Positions 9,134-17,450 of a DNA stretch of 64,000 bases are shown piece by piece. The stretch is from the NCBI RefSeq assembly GCF_000091305.1, contig NC_013929.1, positions 2,232,001 to 2,296,000 on the forward strand, in the 5' to 3' direction. Source of the DNA: Streptomyces scabiei 87.22 (GTDB lineage Bacteria; Actinomycetota; Actinomycetes; Streptomycetales; Streptomycetaceae). The notes beneath the pieces were generated by a model. The model saw only the letters and a list, made by a program, of their open reading frames with translations, was not told where the DNA came from and ran no database searches. The first letter of the stretch is position 1. The number at the start of each line of letters is the position of its first letter. The translations under genes were made by a program, and so were the position numbers.

Positions 9134-9151
9134 GTTGCAGGGGGTTGCAAC
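9134..9151. promoter_or_regulatory. 18-base inverted repeat, possible operator
   Basis: GTTGCAGGGGGTTGCAAC has six-base arms GTTGCA/TGCAAC around six bases. It lies 143 bases upstream of the GAF regulator and could be its autoregulatory site; that is inference from position only. Confidence 0.35.
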
Positions 9152-9294
9152 TCGTCGGCGCTCTGTGGCCGGAGTGCGTCCCTCCGTGGCCGAGAAGCGG
9201 CAGACTATGAAGCCCGCAGTCAACGCCGTCGCGCAGATCCGGGCTTCCGCGGCCACCGGGGCCGGGGAGGCACCGGCCTGCCGGGGAGGAACGA

Positions 9295-10638
9295 GTGCCG
9301 CACTCGCCGATGGAAGTCGCGCGGCTCACCGCCACGGACGCCGCCCGGGCGGCCCGCGTCCTCGGCGAGGTACACGCCCACACCCTCGACGGACGGCCCT
9401 CGAAACCCGCCCCGCGCCCCGCGATCCGCGAGTCCTGGGGGCGTACGGTGCGCAGCGGTGTCGACCCCGACCACGACTTCCGGTCCGATCTCCTCGGCCG
9501 CGACGAGATCGAGCGCCGCCGCCGGACCACACGGCTGCGTCACGTCCTGCCGGTCCTGCGGGAGGGGCTGCTCTCCCTCGCGGACACCACGCAGCACATC
9601 ATGATGGTGGCGGACGCCGACGCCCGGGTGCTGTGGCGGGAGGGCAGTCCGGCCGTGCTCCGCAAGGCCGACGGACAGGGCCTCGGGATCGGCGCGGACC
9701 TGCGCGAGGAGACCGTCGGCACGAACGGCATCGGCACGCCCCTCGTCTCGCGCCGGGCCGTACAGGTCTTCTCCGCCGAGCACTTCGTGCGCGCGCTGCA
9801 CCCCTGGACCTGCACCGGCGCCCCGGTCACGGACCCGCGGGACGGCAGGCTGCTCGGTGTGGTGGACATCAGCGGCCCCCTGGAGACGCTGCACCCCTCC
9901 ACCCTCGCCCTGGTCGACGCGGTCGCCCGGCTCGCCCAGGCCCGACTGCGGGACCTGCACCTGACCTCGCTCGAACAGCTGCGGGCGGTGGCGGCTCCGG
10001 TGCTGGCCCGCATCGGCGGTCGCGCGGTCGCCGTCGACCGGGACGGCTGGACGGCGGCGGTGACCGGCATGCCGTACACCAGCCGCGTCGCCCTGCCCAC
10101 CCCGCTCTCCCCCGGCCGCTGCCGGCTCCCGGCGCTCGGGCCGTGCACCGTCGAGCCGCTGCCCGGCGGCTGGTTGATACGCCCCACCGCCGATCCGGCG
10201 CTCGCCCCGGCCGCCACGCACATCACCCTCGACGTCTCCCGGCCGCGCCGCTGGAGCGTCACGGTGGCCGGCTGCGCGGGCTCCTGGACGCACGAACTCA
10301 CCCCCCGCCACGCCGAACTGCTGTACCTGCTCGCCCTGCACCGCGGCGGCCGCAGCGCCTCCGCCCTCGCCGCCGACATGTTCGGCGACCCCGCGCGCAC
10401 GGTCACCGTCCGCGCGGAGATGTCCCGGGTGCGCCGTTACCTCGGCGCCTTCCTCGACCACCGCCCGTACCGCTTCACCGAGCGGGCCGACGTCGAAGTG
10501 CTGCTGCCCGAGACCTCGTTGGACCTGCTGCCGCACTCGGTGGCACCCGGGGTGGTGCGGGCGCGGGGGGCCGTTCCCCTCGGCGTCCTCCACCCCGGGG
10601 AGCCACCGGGACACGAGCGCGCCGGGCCGGTCCCGTGA
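9295..10638 (+). CDS. GAF-domain transcriptional regulator with C-terminal winged helix
   Basis: 447 residues; GTG 9295 follows GGGGAGGA. The N-terminal third resembles the GAF sensor of sigma-54-activator-like proteins (AcoR type): HIMMVADADARVLWREG, then GIGADLREETVGTNGIGTPL, PWTCTGAPV and GVVDISGPL. No AAA+ ATPase domain follows. About residues 335-430 look instead like an OmpR-type winged helix: LTPRHAELLYLLALH, VTVRAEMSRVRRYLG and a wing-like PYRFTERADVEV. It is therefore probably a one-component DNA-binding regulator sensing a small molecule through GAF. The ligand and targets are unknown; aidB upstream is in the same orientation but separated by a terminator. Confidence 0.75.
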   Translation: MPHSPMEVARLTATDAARAARVLGEVHAHTLDGRPSKPAPRPAIRESWGRTVRSGVDPDHDFRSDLLGRDEIERRRRTTRLRHVLPVLREGLLSLADTTQHIMMVADADARVLWREGSPAVLRKADGQGLGIGADLREETVGTNGIGTPLVSRRAVQVFSAEHFVRALHPWTCTGAPVTDPRDGRLLGVVDISGPLETLHPSTLALVDAVARLAQARLRDLHLTSLEQLRAVAAPVLARIGGRAVAVDRDGWTAAVTGMPYTSRVALPTPLSPGRCRLPALGPCTVEPLPGGWLIRPTADPALAPAATHITLDVSRPRRWSVTVAGCAGSWTHELTPRHAELLYLLALHRGGRSASALAADMFGDPARTVTVRAEMSRVRRYLGAFLDHRPYRFTERADVEVLLPETSLDLLPHSVAPGVVRARGAVPLGVLHPGEPPGHERAGPVP

Positions 10639-10829
10639 GCCCCGCTCGAACATCCGCAGCAGCTCCCGGTGAACGGATCATGGCCTCGGAGTGAGGGATC
10701 TCCCTGTATTTCCGGGGACCTCGGCGTGACACGTGTCCCACTGCCGTAGCATCGCTGCCAGGCCGCCCCACCTGCCTCCCCGTCAAGATCTTCTTCACGG
10801 GCGGCAGTTGGCCGTCCCCGGGAGGTTTT

Positions 10830-12260
10830 ATGCAGCACCGCGGCAGGCACCGACGACGCAGACGGGGACGTGCGCTGCGCGCGACCCTGGCGGGCACCGC
10901 GCTGGCGCTCACGGCGGCGGCCACCCTGATCAGTACGTCACAGGCCGCGGGCGGCAGCACGCCGGGCGCCCTCTCCCCGATCACCTCGGCCGGTGAGCTG
11001 AGCAGGCTCCAGCTGCGCGAGACCCTGACCGACCCCTCCGCGCTGCGCACCCTGGCCGGCCGCACGGGCGGCGCGGTCGGTGTCGACGAGGTGCTGCACA
11101 GCGCGAACCACGCGATGCGCGGCCGGGGCGACTGTTTCGACAGCGAGAAGGGCAACCTGCCGGTCGAACCGGCGGCCGTGCGGGCGTACTGCTGGGAGGC
11201 GGGCGACGCGGTCGACGCCAAGTGGGTCCCCCGCTCGGTCACCACGTCCCGGGACAACCGGGTGATCGCGGCCGGCTGGTCGCACACCGGGCTGCGGAGC
11301 GTCCCGCCCGGCGGCGGCGCGGCGAACGCGGACCGCCCGGGCACGCGCCGAGGCGGTGCGGCCGTCCCCGTCGACGAGAAGGGGCTCGCCCGGGTCGCCT
11401 TCGTCGACGCGAGCGACCCGGCGAACCCGGTCTACCGATGGGTCCTGCTGGTCGTGCCGACCTCCGGCGGGCAGAACTTCGAGGGCCTGCGCTCCCGGCT
11501 CGGCGGCATGGCCTGGTACGACGACAAACTGATCGTCACCGCTCGGGGCCCGCACGGCCGCGCCGGGCAGGACGACTCCCTGTACGTGTTCGACCTGGCC
11601 CGCTTCCTGCGCGCCGACGTCACCGACAGCGACGCGATCGGCAGGACGGGCGAGGGCTGGTCGGCCCACCACTACCGGTACGCCCTGCCGGCGGTCGCCG
11701 CCTACAGCCCCCCGGCGGGCGCCGGCTGCGACGCCCGGGACAACGACGGGGTGCCCTGCCTCGGCTCGCTCTCCCTGGACCGGACGTCGACGCCGCCCAC
11801 GGTCGTGGCGACCGAGCGGTTCCGGCGGGGCGGTGAGGAGCCCGCCCGCGTCTGGCGCTACGCCCTCGACATCACCGGCGACCGCACCGGCCTGCTCACC
11901 ACCGGCGGACGCCGGAGCGACGCCGTCGCCACCGAGGCGTACGAGACCGAGGCCACCGGTGTCCGGGGCGTCCTCGCCCAGCGCGGCGGCTGGTACGTCG
12001 ACCAGGCCGCCGAGGAGCGCGGCACGCACGGCACGCTCTGGCGGCAGGACGAGGGCGGGGCCGACGCCGCCAAGTGCCCGGCGGGCGGGTCGAGCGGTGC
12101 CTCGGGCGCGGACCTGGAGTCGTACGCCTGCTGGGGGCGGCACACCTCCTCCCTCTCCTACTCCCCGGAGACGGGCCAGCTGTGGACGCTCACCGATCCG
12201 ATCCCCGAGCGTCTGCTCTACGCGGTGCGGCTGCGGGACGTCGACGGCGCCCTGGAGTAG
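10830..12260 (+). CDS. secreted protein of unknown function
   Basis: 476 residues; ATG 10830 follows GGAGG at 10821-10825. The N-terminus is very Arg-rich, then hydrophobic (ALRATLAGTALALTAAATL) and ends near STSQAAGG, a signal peptide that could use Sec or Tat. The mature part contains several cysteines, including GDCFDSEKG, YCWEAGDA, GAGCDARDNDGVPCLG and SYACWGRHTS, as expected for a disulfide-bonded exoprotein. Beta-propeller-like phrases (MAWYDDKLIVTARG, DSLYVFDLARFL, LSYSPETGQLWTLTD) hint at repeated blades. I recognise no catalytic motif. It stands alone between two terminator-bounded genes. Confidence 0.7.
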   Translation: MQHRGRHRRRRRGRALRATLAGTALALTAAATLISTSQAAGGSTPGALSPITSAGELSRLQLRETLTDPSALRTLAGRTGGAVGVDEVLHSANHAMRGRGDCFDSEKGNLPVEPAAVRAYCWEAGDAVDAKWVPRSVTTSRDNRVIAAGWSHTGLRSVPPGGGAANADRPGTRRGGAAVPVDEKGLARVAFVDASDPANPVYRWVLLVVPTSGGQNFEGLRSRLGGMAWYDDKLIVTARGPHGRAGQDDSLYVFDLARFLRADVTDSDAIGRTGEGWSAHHYRYALPAVAAYSPPAGAGCDARDNDGVPCLGSLSLDRTSTPPTVVATERFRRGGEEPARVWRYALDITGDRTGLLTTGGRRSDAVATEAYETEATGVRGVLAQRGGWYVDQAAEERGTHGTLWRQDEGGADAAKCPAGGSSGASGADLESYACWGRHTSSLSYSPETGQLWTLTDPIPERLLYAVRLRDVDGALE

Positions 12261-12278
12261 GCCGGCCGCCCGGACCGC

Positions 12279-12324
12279 ACCACGGGGTCCGGCCCGTCTT
12301 TGGAGGCGGGCCGGGCCCCGTGGT
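12279..12324. terminator. strong hairpin terminator
   Basis: An 18-base-pair stem with one G-T pair (12279-12296 with 12307-12324) around a 10-base loop starts 18 bases after the secreted-protein stop. It ends only 11 bases before the next ATG, so the GNAT gene must have very little 5' leader. Confidence 0.85.
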
Positions 12325-12335
12325 TGTCTGGGCCC

Positions 12336-12917
12336 ATGAGCAGCAGCCCCGTCACCACCTGGTCCCTGGAGCAGACCTCGCCCAGCGATCTGCTTCCCGC
12401 CGCGGCGCCCGAGGGCGACGACGTCCGCATCGTGCGTGCCGAGGTCCCCTCCCCCGAGTTCAGCCGGTTCCTGTACGCCTCCGTGGGCGGCGACATCCGC
12501 TGGATCGACCGGCTGTCGTGGCCGTACGAGCGGTGGCAGGAGCACCTGGGCCGCCCGGGGGTGGAGACCTGGGTCGCCCACGACCGGGGCACGCCCGCCG
12601 GGTACGTGGAGCTGGACCCGCAGGACGACGGGGTCGTGGAGATCGCGTACTTCGGGCTGGTCCCGGCGTTCCGGGGCCGGCGCATCGGCGGACATCTGCT
12701 GTCGCAGGGGACGGCCCGCGCCTGGGACCTCGCCGAGCGCTGGCCGCAGCTGCCGCCCACCGAGCGGGTCTGGCTGCACACCTGCTCCCTGGACGGGGAG
12801 CACGCCATGGGGAACTACCAGCGGCGGGGTTTCCGGCTGTTCGACACGAAGGTGACCGAAGAGCCGGACGTCCTGGCGCCGGGCCCCTGGCCCGGAGCGA
12901 CCGTTCCCACACCATGA
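12336..12917 (+). CDS. GNAT-family N-acetyltransferase
   Basis: 193 residues. The acetyl-CoA-binding signature is GLVPAFRGRRIGGHLL at about 110-125, preceded by the conserved strand GVVEIAYF and followed by a late GNYQRRGFRLF segment. It transfers acetyl from acetyl-CoA to an unknown amine. ATG 12336 sits 11 bases after a terminator stem and has no Shine-Dalgarno sequence, which suggests a leaderless or near-leaderless mRNA. Nothing nearby identifies the substrate. Confidence 0.82.
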   Translation: MSSSPVTTWSLEQTSPSDLLPAAAPEGDDVRIVRAEVPSPEFSRFLYASVGGDIRWIDRLSWPYERWQEHLGRPGVETWVAHDRGTPAGYVELDPQDDGVVEIAYFGLVPAFRGRRIGGHLLSQGTARAWDLAERWPQLPPTERVWLHTCSLDGEHAMGNYQRRGFRLFDTKVTEEPDVLAPGPWPGATVPTP

Positions 12918-12943
12918 CCCACATCACACCGTCTCGCGATGCG

Positions 12944-12957
12944 GGACATCCTTGTCC
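12944..12957. promoter_or_regulatory. inverted repeat upstream of the sulfur operon
   Basis: GGACATCCTTGTCC has five-base arms around four bases and lies 52 bases before the leader peptide. Its position fits an operator for a sulfur regulator, but the protein is unknown. Confidence 0.3.
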
Positions 12958-13009
12958 GACATGTGGATAACGGTGGACTCGGTCTAAAGAGCCGTGCCAC
13001 GCTTCCGTC

Positions 13010-13093
13010 ATGTCTGGAACTGGAATTGCCTTGGTGAGTCGGCGGCACGTCGACCTCGGCCGCATGTCCAGCGCCATCTGTCCGGCGAGCTGA
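13010..13093 (+). CDS. cysteine-responsive leader peptide (27 residues) of the sulfur operon
   Basis: The small ORF reads MSGTGIALVSRRHVDLGRMS then SAICPAS and stops at TGA 13091-13093. The block RRHVDL with a cysteine close to the C-terminus is the pattern I recall from annotated 'putative leader peptides' before sulfur-assimilation genes in streptomycetes. It ends 168 bases before the sulfite reductase ATG, and two hairpins follow. The single cysteine codon (TGT) four codons before the stop is well placed for ribosome stalling when Cys-tRNA is short. No Shine-Dalgarno sequence is seen. Cysteine attenuation is inferred from the family and layout. Confidence 0.72.
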   Translation: MSGTGIALVSRRHVDLGRMSSAICPAS

Positions 13094-13154
13094 CGCCCGA
13101 CCGCGAGGGGTTGGACGACCCCGGGCCACACCGCCGCACCCACTCTGTTTCAGC

Positions 13155-13198
13155 CGGCGCAAGGACGCGCAGGCGCCGCACACGCTGCCCGCGTGTGC
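13155..13198 (+). promoter_or_regulatory. two adjoining hairpins in the leader region
   Basis: CGGCGC (13155-13160) pairs with GCGCCG (13173-13178). GCACACGC (13178-13185) pairs with GCGTGTGC (13191-13198) around a five-base loop. The stems share base 13178, so they compete at the join, as expected in an attenuator between the leader peptide and sulfite reductase. There is no T run. Confidence 0.45.
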
Positions 13199-13261
13199 TC
13201 GCATGCGCGCGCAAGCGCAGGTCAGAGCCGCCTCTCCGCCTTTCCCGAAGGACATACACCC

Positions 13262-14953
13262 ATGGCCGCCACCCCGCAGAACCCCGCCACGCCCCGCCGC
13301 AAGGTGAGCCGTCACCGTGGTGAGGGCCAGTGGGCCGCGGGACACTTCACCCCGCTGAACGGCAACGAGCAGTTCAAGAAGGACGACGACGGTCTCAATG
13401 TGCGGACGCGCATTGAGACGATCTACTCCAAGCGTGGCTTCGACTCGATCGACCCCAACGACCTGCGCGGCCGGATGCGCTGGTGGGGGCTCTACACCCA
13501 GCGCAAGCCCGGGATCGACGGCGGCAAGACCGCGATCCTGGAGCCGGAGGAGCTGGACGACAAGTACTTCATGCTGCGGGTGCGGATCGACGGCGGCCGC
13601 CTCACCACCCGCCAGCTGAGGGTGATCGGCGAGATCTCGCAGGAGTTCGCGCGGGGCACGGCCGACATCACCGACCGGCAGAACGTCCAGTACCACTGGA
13701 TCCGCGTCGAGGACGTGCCGGAGATCTGGGAGCGGCTGGAGGCCGTGGGCCTGTCCACCACCGAGGCCTGCGGTGACACCCCGCGTGTGATCATCGGCTC
13801 GCCCGTCGCGGGGATCGCCGCGGACGAGATCATCGACGGCACGCCCGCGATGGCGGAGATCCAGCGGCGGATCATCGGCAACCCGGACTTCTCCAACCTG
13901 CCCCGCAAGTTCAAGTCCGCGATCTCCGGTTCGCCGCTGCTCGACGTGGCGCACGAGATCAACGACATCGCGTTCGTCGGCGTCCGCCACCCCGAGCACG
14001 GCCCCGGCTTCGACCTGTGGGTCGGCGGCGGCCTCTCCACCAACCCCAAGATCGGACAGCGGCTCGGCGCCTGGGTGCCGCTGGACGAGGTCGCGGACGT
14101 GTACGAGGGCGTCATCTCGATCTTCCGTGACTACGGCTACCGGCGGCTGCGCACCCGCGCCCGCCTGAAGTTCCTGCTCGCCGACTGGGGCACGGAGAAG
14201 TTCCGCCAGGTCCTGGAGGACGAGTACCTGAAGCGGAAGCTCGTCGACGGCCCGGCTCCCGACCAGCCGGTGGCCCGCTGGCGCGACCACGTGGGCGTCC
14301 ACCCGCAGAACGACGGCCGCTTCTACGTCGGGTTCGCCCCGCGCGTCGGCCGCGTGGACGGGACCACGCTGACGAAGATCGCCGACCTCGCCGAGGCGCA
14401 CGGCTCCGGCCGGGTCGCGACCACCGTCGAGCAGAAGATGATCGTGCTCGACGTCACCGAGGAGCAGGTCGACTCGCTCGTCGCCGGCCTGGAGGCGCTG
14501 GACCTCACGGTGAACCCCTCGCCGTTCCGGCGCGGCACCATGGCCTGCACCGGTATCGAGTACTGCAAGCTGGCCATCGTCGAGACCAAGGCGCGCGGCT
14601 CGCTGCTGATCGACGAACTGGAGCGCCGCATCCCGGAGTTCGACGAGCCGATCACCATCAACATCAACGGCTGCCCGAACGCCTGCGCGCGTATCCAGGT
14701 GGCGGACATCGGTCTCAAGGGCCAGCTCGTCCTGAACGACGCGGGCGAGCAGGTCGAGGGCTACCAGGTGCACCTGGGCGGCGCGCTCGGCCTGGAGGCC
14801 GGCTTCGGCCGCAAGGTGCGCGGTCTGAAGGTCACGGCCGACGAACTCCCCGACTACGTCGAGCGCGTCCTCAAGCGTTTCCAGGACGAGCGCGAGGACG
14901 GCGAGCGGTTCGCCGCGTGGGTCACCCGCGCCGACGAGGAGGCCCTGTCGTGA
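13262..14953 (+). CDS. assimilatory sulfite reductase (ferredoxin), siroheme/Fe4S4
   Basis: 563 residues; ATG 13262 follows GAAGGA. The siroheme-Fe4S4 ligands are visible as C429 and C435 (CTGIEYC) and C471 and C475 (CPNAC). Two nitrite/sulfite reductase ferredoxin-like half-domains precede each FeS half, with GRMRWWGLYTQRKPGIDGG in the first. The enzyme reduces sulfite to sulfide with six electrons from ferredoxin. It is first in a translationally coupled operon with cysH, cysC, cysD and cysN, which supports sulfite over nitrite as substrate. In actinobacteria such enzymes are labelled SirA or NirA; I leave the symbol blank. Expression is probably controlled by the upstream leader peptide. 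Confidence 0.93.
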   Translation: MAATPQNPATPRRKVSRHRGEGQWAAGHFTPLNGNEQFKKDDDGLNVRTRIETIYSKRGFDSIDPNDLRGRMRWWGLYTQRKPGIDGGKTAILEPEELDDKYFMLRVRIDGGRLTTRQLRVIGEISQEFARGTADITDRQNVQYHWIRVEDVPEIWERLEAVGLSTTEACGDTPRVIIGSPVAGIAADEIIDGTPAMAEIQRRIIGNPDFSNLPRKFKSAISGSPLLDVAHEINDIAFVGVRHPEHGPGFDLWVGGGLSTNPKIGQRLGAWVPLDEVADVYEGVISIFRDYGYRRLRTRARLKFLLADWGTEKFRQVLEDEYLKRKLVDGPAPDQPVARWRDHVGVHPQNDGRFYVGFAPRVGRVDGTTLTKIADLAEAHGSGRVATTVEQKMIVLDVTEEQVDSLVAGLEALDLTVNPSPFRRGTMACTGIEYCKLAIVETKARGSLLIDELERRIPEFDEPITININGCPNACARIQVADIGLKGQLVLNDAGEQVEGYQVHLGGALGLEAGFGRKVRGLKVTADELPDYVERVLKRFQDEREDGERFAAWVTRADEEALS

Positions 14954-15129
14954 GCGAGCGAGCCGCACCCTTCTACTGCCCCTACTGCGGTGACGAGGAC
15001 CTGCGCCCCAACGAGACCGGACACGGCGCGTGGGAATGCGGAGCCTGCAATCGAGCCTTCCAGTTGAAGTTCCTCGGGCTGCTGTCCCGGGGACTCCAGC
15101 GAGCCGACAGCGGAGGGGATCACATATGA
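14950..15129 (+). CDS. small zinc-ribbon-like protein of the sulfur operon
   Basis: 59 residues from GTG 14950, overlapping the sulfite reductase stop (GTGA) and itself overlapping cysH (ATGA). Two CxxC pairs, C10-x2-C13 and C30-x2-C33, form a zinc-ribbon pattern (FYCPYCGDED and WECGACNRAF). A protein of this kind sits between sulfite reductase and cysH in other streptomycetes as I recall them. Its role is not established; an electron-transfer or assembly partner is possible, but the spacing suits zinc better than a redox cluster. Confidence 0.8.
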   Translation: MSERAAPFYCPYCGDEDLRPNETGHGAWECGACNRAFQLKFLGLLSRGLQRADSGGDHI

Positions 15130-15881
15130 CTGCCGTCCAGGCGGATTCCGGCACTTCGGCCTCCTCGCCGGACACGGCCGGCCAGGACGAGGCGAGGCGC
15201 GCCGAGCTCAGGGCACTCGCCGAGCAGGCCGGCCGCGACCTGGAGGACGCCTCGGCGCTGGAGATCCTTCAGTGGGCCGCGGACACCTTCGGCGAGCGTT
15301 TCTGCGTGACGTCCTCCATGGAGGACGCGGTGGTCGCGCACCTCGCCTCCCGGGCCAGGCCCGGCGTGGACGTCGTGTTCCTCGACACCGGCTACCACTT
15401 CCCGGAGACCATCGGCACCCGGGACGCAGTCGAGGCCGTGATGGACGTCAACCTCGTCACGATCACCCCGCGGCAGACCGTCGCCGAGCAGGACGCCGAG
15501 TACGGGCCGAGGCTGCACGACCGCGACCCCGACCTGTGCTGCTTCCTGCGCAAGGTCAAGCCGCTCGAGGAGGGTCTGGCCCGGTTCGACGCGTGGGCGA
15601 CGGGACTGCGCCGCGACGAGTCCGCGAGCCGGGCGGACACCCCGGTCGTCGGCTGGGACGACAAGCGCGGCAAGGTCAAGGTCTCCCCGATCGCGCGCTG
15701 GACGCAGGACGACGTGGACGCCTACGTCGCCGAGCACGGCGTGCTGACCAACCCCCTGCTCATGGACGGCTACGCCTCCGTGGGCTGCGCCCCCTGCACC
15801 CGCCGGGTCGCCCCGGGCGAGGACGCGCGGGCCGGCCGCTGGGCGGGCAACGCCAAGACCGAGTGCGGGCTGCACCTGTGA
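15126..15881 (+). CDS. cysH: phosphoadenylyl/adenylyl-sulfate reductase
   Basis: 251 residues from ATG 15126 at an ATGA overlap. It carries a PP-loop-like SSMEDAVVAHL and the second motif VVFLDTGYHFPET. The CC...CxxC set, C138-C139 (LCCFLRK) and C221/C224 (GCAPC), binds Fe4S4 in the APS-reducing branch of the family, and the catalytic cysteine is C247 in the C-terminal ECGLH. Four cluster cysteines suggest adenylylsulfate (APS) rather than PAPS as substrate, although a cysC gene for PAPS follows. The product, sulfite, feeds the reductase two genes upstream. Confidence 0.93.
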   Translation: MTAVQADSGTSASSPDTAGQDEARRAELRALAEQAGRDLEDASALEILQWAADTFGERFCVTSSMEDAVVAHLASRARPGVDVVFLDTGYHFPETIGTRDAVEAVMDVNLVTITPRQTVAEQDAEYGPRLHDRDPDLCCFLRKVKPLEEGLARFDAWATGLRRDESASRADTPVVGWDDKRGKVKVSPIARWTQDDVDAYVAEHGVLTNPLLMDGYASVGCAPCTRRVAPGEDARAGRWAGNAKTECGLHL

Positions 15882-15976
15882 GCGCCGCGCCCGCCGACAC
15901 CGCAGAGACAGCCGACACCGTCGGGAACACCGGCCCCGGGACGGGCCGTGCCCCCGCGACGAACCAGGAGAACCAC

Positions 15977-16513
15977 GTGACGACCGGAGCCACCGTCTGG
16001 CTCACGGGTCTGCCGAGCGCCGGCAAGACCACCATCGCCCATGAGCTGGCGGGCCGCCTGCGCGAGGACGGCCACCTCGTGGAGGTCCTCGACGGCGACG
16101 AGATCCGCGAGTTCCTCACCGCGGGCCTCGGCTTCAGCCGCGCCGACCGCCACACCAACGTGCAGCGCATCGGGTTCGTCGCCGACCTGCTCGCCCGTAA
16201 CGGCGTCAAGGTGCTCGTACCGGTCATCGCGCCGTACGCCGACAGCCGCGAGGCGGTCCGGCGGCACCACGCGGCGAGCGGTGCCGCGTACGTCGAGGTG
16301 CACGTGGCCACGCCGGTCGAGGTGTGCTCGGAGCGCGATGTGAAGGGTCTGTACGCCAAGCAGGCGGCCGGGGAGATCTCCGGACTGACCGGGGTCGACG
16401 ACCCGTACGAGGCTCCCGAGGCCCCGGACCTGCGCATCGAGTCGCAGGACCAGACGGTCCAGGAGTCCGCGGCGCTCGTCCACAAGCTGCTCACCGAGAG
16501 GGGTCTGGCATGA
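15977..16513 (+). CDS. cysC: adenylyl-sulfate kinase
   Basis: 178 residues, the standard length, with GTG 15977 preceded by AGGAGA. The P-loop is GLPSAGKTT at 11-19, followed by the APS-kinase signatures DGDEIREFL, FSRADRHTNVQRIG and VIAPYADSR. It phosphorylates APS to PAPS. An in-frame GTG at 15878 overlaps the cysH stop and would add 33 poorly conserved Ala/Thr-rich residues; I prefer the later start because of its ribosome site. If CysH reduces APS, PAPS made here may serve sulfotransferases. Confidence 0.92.
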   Translation: MTTGATVWLTGLPSAGKTTIAHELAGRLREDGHLVEVLDGDEIREFLTAGLGFSRADRHTNVQRIGFVADLLARNGVKVLVPVIAPYADSREAVRRHHAASGAAYVEVHVATPVEVCSERDVKGLYAKQAAGEISGLTGVDDPYEAPEAPDLRIESQDQTVQESAALVHKLLTERGLA

Positions 16514-17448
16514 CGACCACCGTCGCCGCCGTTCCGGGGGAGACCGGCACCCCGTACACGCTGTCCCATCTGGACGCGCTGGAGTCCGAGGCCGTCCACA
16601 TCTTCCGCGAGGTCGCGGGCGAGTTCGAACGGCCGGTGATCCTCTTCTCCGGCGGCAAGGACTCCATCGTCATGCTGCACCTGGCGCTGAAGGCGTTCGC
16701 CCCCGCGACGGTCCCCTTCTCCCTCCTGCACGTCGACACCGGGCACAACTTCCCGGAGGTGCTGGAGTACCGCGACCGCACGGTGGCGCGTCACGGACTG
16801 CGGCTGCACGTGGCCTCCGTCCAGGACTACATCGACCGCGGCGTCCTGCGCGAGCGCCCCGACGGCACCCGCAACCCGCTGCAGACCGTGCCGCTCACCG
16901 AGAAGATCCAGGCGGAGAAGTTCGACGCCGTCTTCGGCGGCGGCCGCCGGGACGAGGAGAAGGCCCGCGCCAAGGAGCGGGTGTTCTCGCTGCGGGACGA
17001 GTTCTCGCAGTGGGACCCGCGCCGCCAGCGCCCCGAACTGTGGAACCTCTACAACGGACGCCACGCGCCCGGCGAGCACGTCCGCGTCTTCCCGCTCTCC
17101 AACTGGACCGAGCTGGACGTCTGGCAGTACATCGCCCGTGAGGGCATCGAGCTGCCGGAGATCTACTTCGCCCACGAACGCGAGGTGTTCCAGCGGGCCG
17201 GTATGTGGCTGACGGCCGGCGAGTGGGGCGGCGCCAAGGACGGGGAGACCGTCGAGAGGCGCCTCGTGCGCTACCGGACCGTCGGTGACATGTCCTGCAC
17301 GGGCGCCGTCGACTCCGACGCGGCGACGCTGGAGCAGGTCATCACCGAGATCGCCGCCTCCCGGCTGACCGAGCGGGGCGCGACCCGCGCCGACGACAAG
17401 ATGTCCGAGGCCGCGATGGAAGACCGCAAGCGCGAGGGGTACTTCTAA
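16510..17448 (+). CDS. cysD: sulfate adenylyltransferase small subunit
   Basis: 312 residues from ATG 16510 (ATGA overlap with cysC). The PP-loop ATP-pyrophosphatase motif FSGGKDSIVML is at about 46-56, and the C-terminus ends with the family tail MEDRKREGYF. With CysN it makes APS from ATP and sulfate. Two bases separate it from cysN. Confidence 0.95.
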   Translation: MTTTVAAVPGETGTPYTLSHLDALESEAVHIFREVAGEFERPVILFSGGKDSIVMLHLALKAFAPATVPFSLLHVDTGHNFPEVLEYRDRTVARHGLRLHVASVQDYIDRGVLRERPDGTRNPLQTVPLTEKIQAEKFDAVFGGGRRDEEKARAKERVFSLRDEFSQWDPRRQRPELWNLYNGRHAPGEHVRVFPLSNWTELDVWQYIAREGIELPEIYFAHEREVFQRAGMWLTAGEWGGAKDGETVERRLVRYRTVGDMSCTGAVDSDAATLEQVITEIAASRLTERGATRADDKMSEAAMEDRKREGYF

Positions 17449-17450
17449 GC

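Larger units (their letters stand above)
8950..9294 (+). other. 345-base gap between aidB and the GAF regulator
   Basis: It holds the aidB terminator (9013-9046), an 18-base inverted repeat (9134-9151) and the ribosome site GGGGAGGA (9283-9290) of the regulator. I see no credible gene in it. Confidence 0.6.

Noticed and set aside
5971..9150. A 1059-codon minus-strand frame opposite the SbnA and AidB genes
   Set aside because: Low-complexity Arg/Pro/His-rich translation without motifs; opposite two well-recognised genes.
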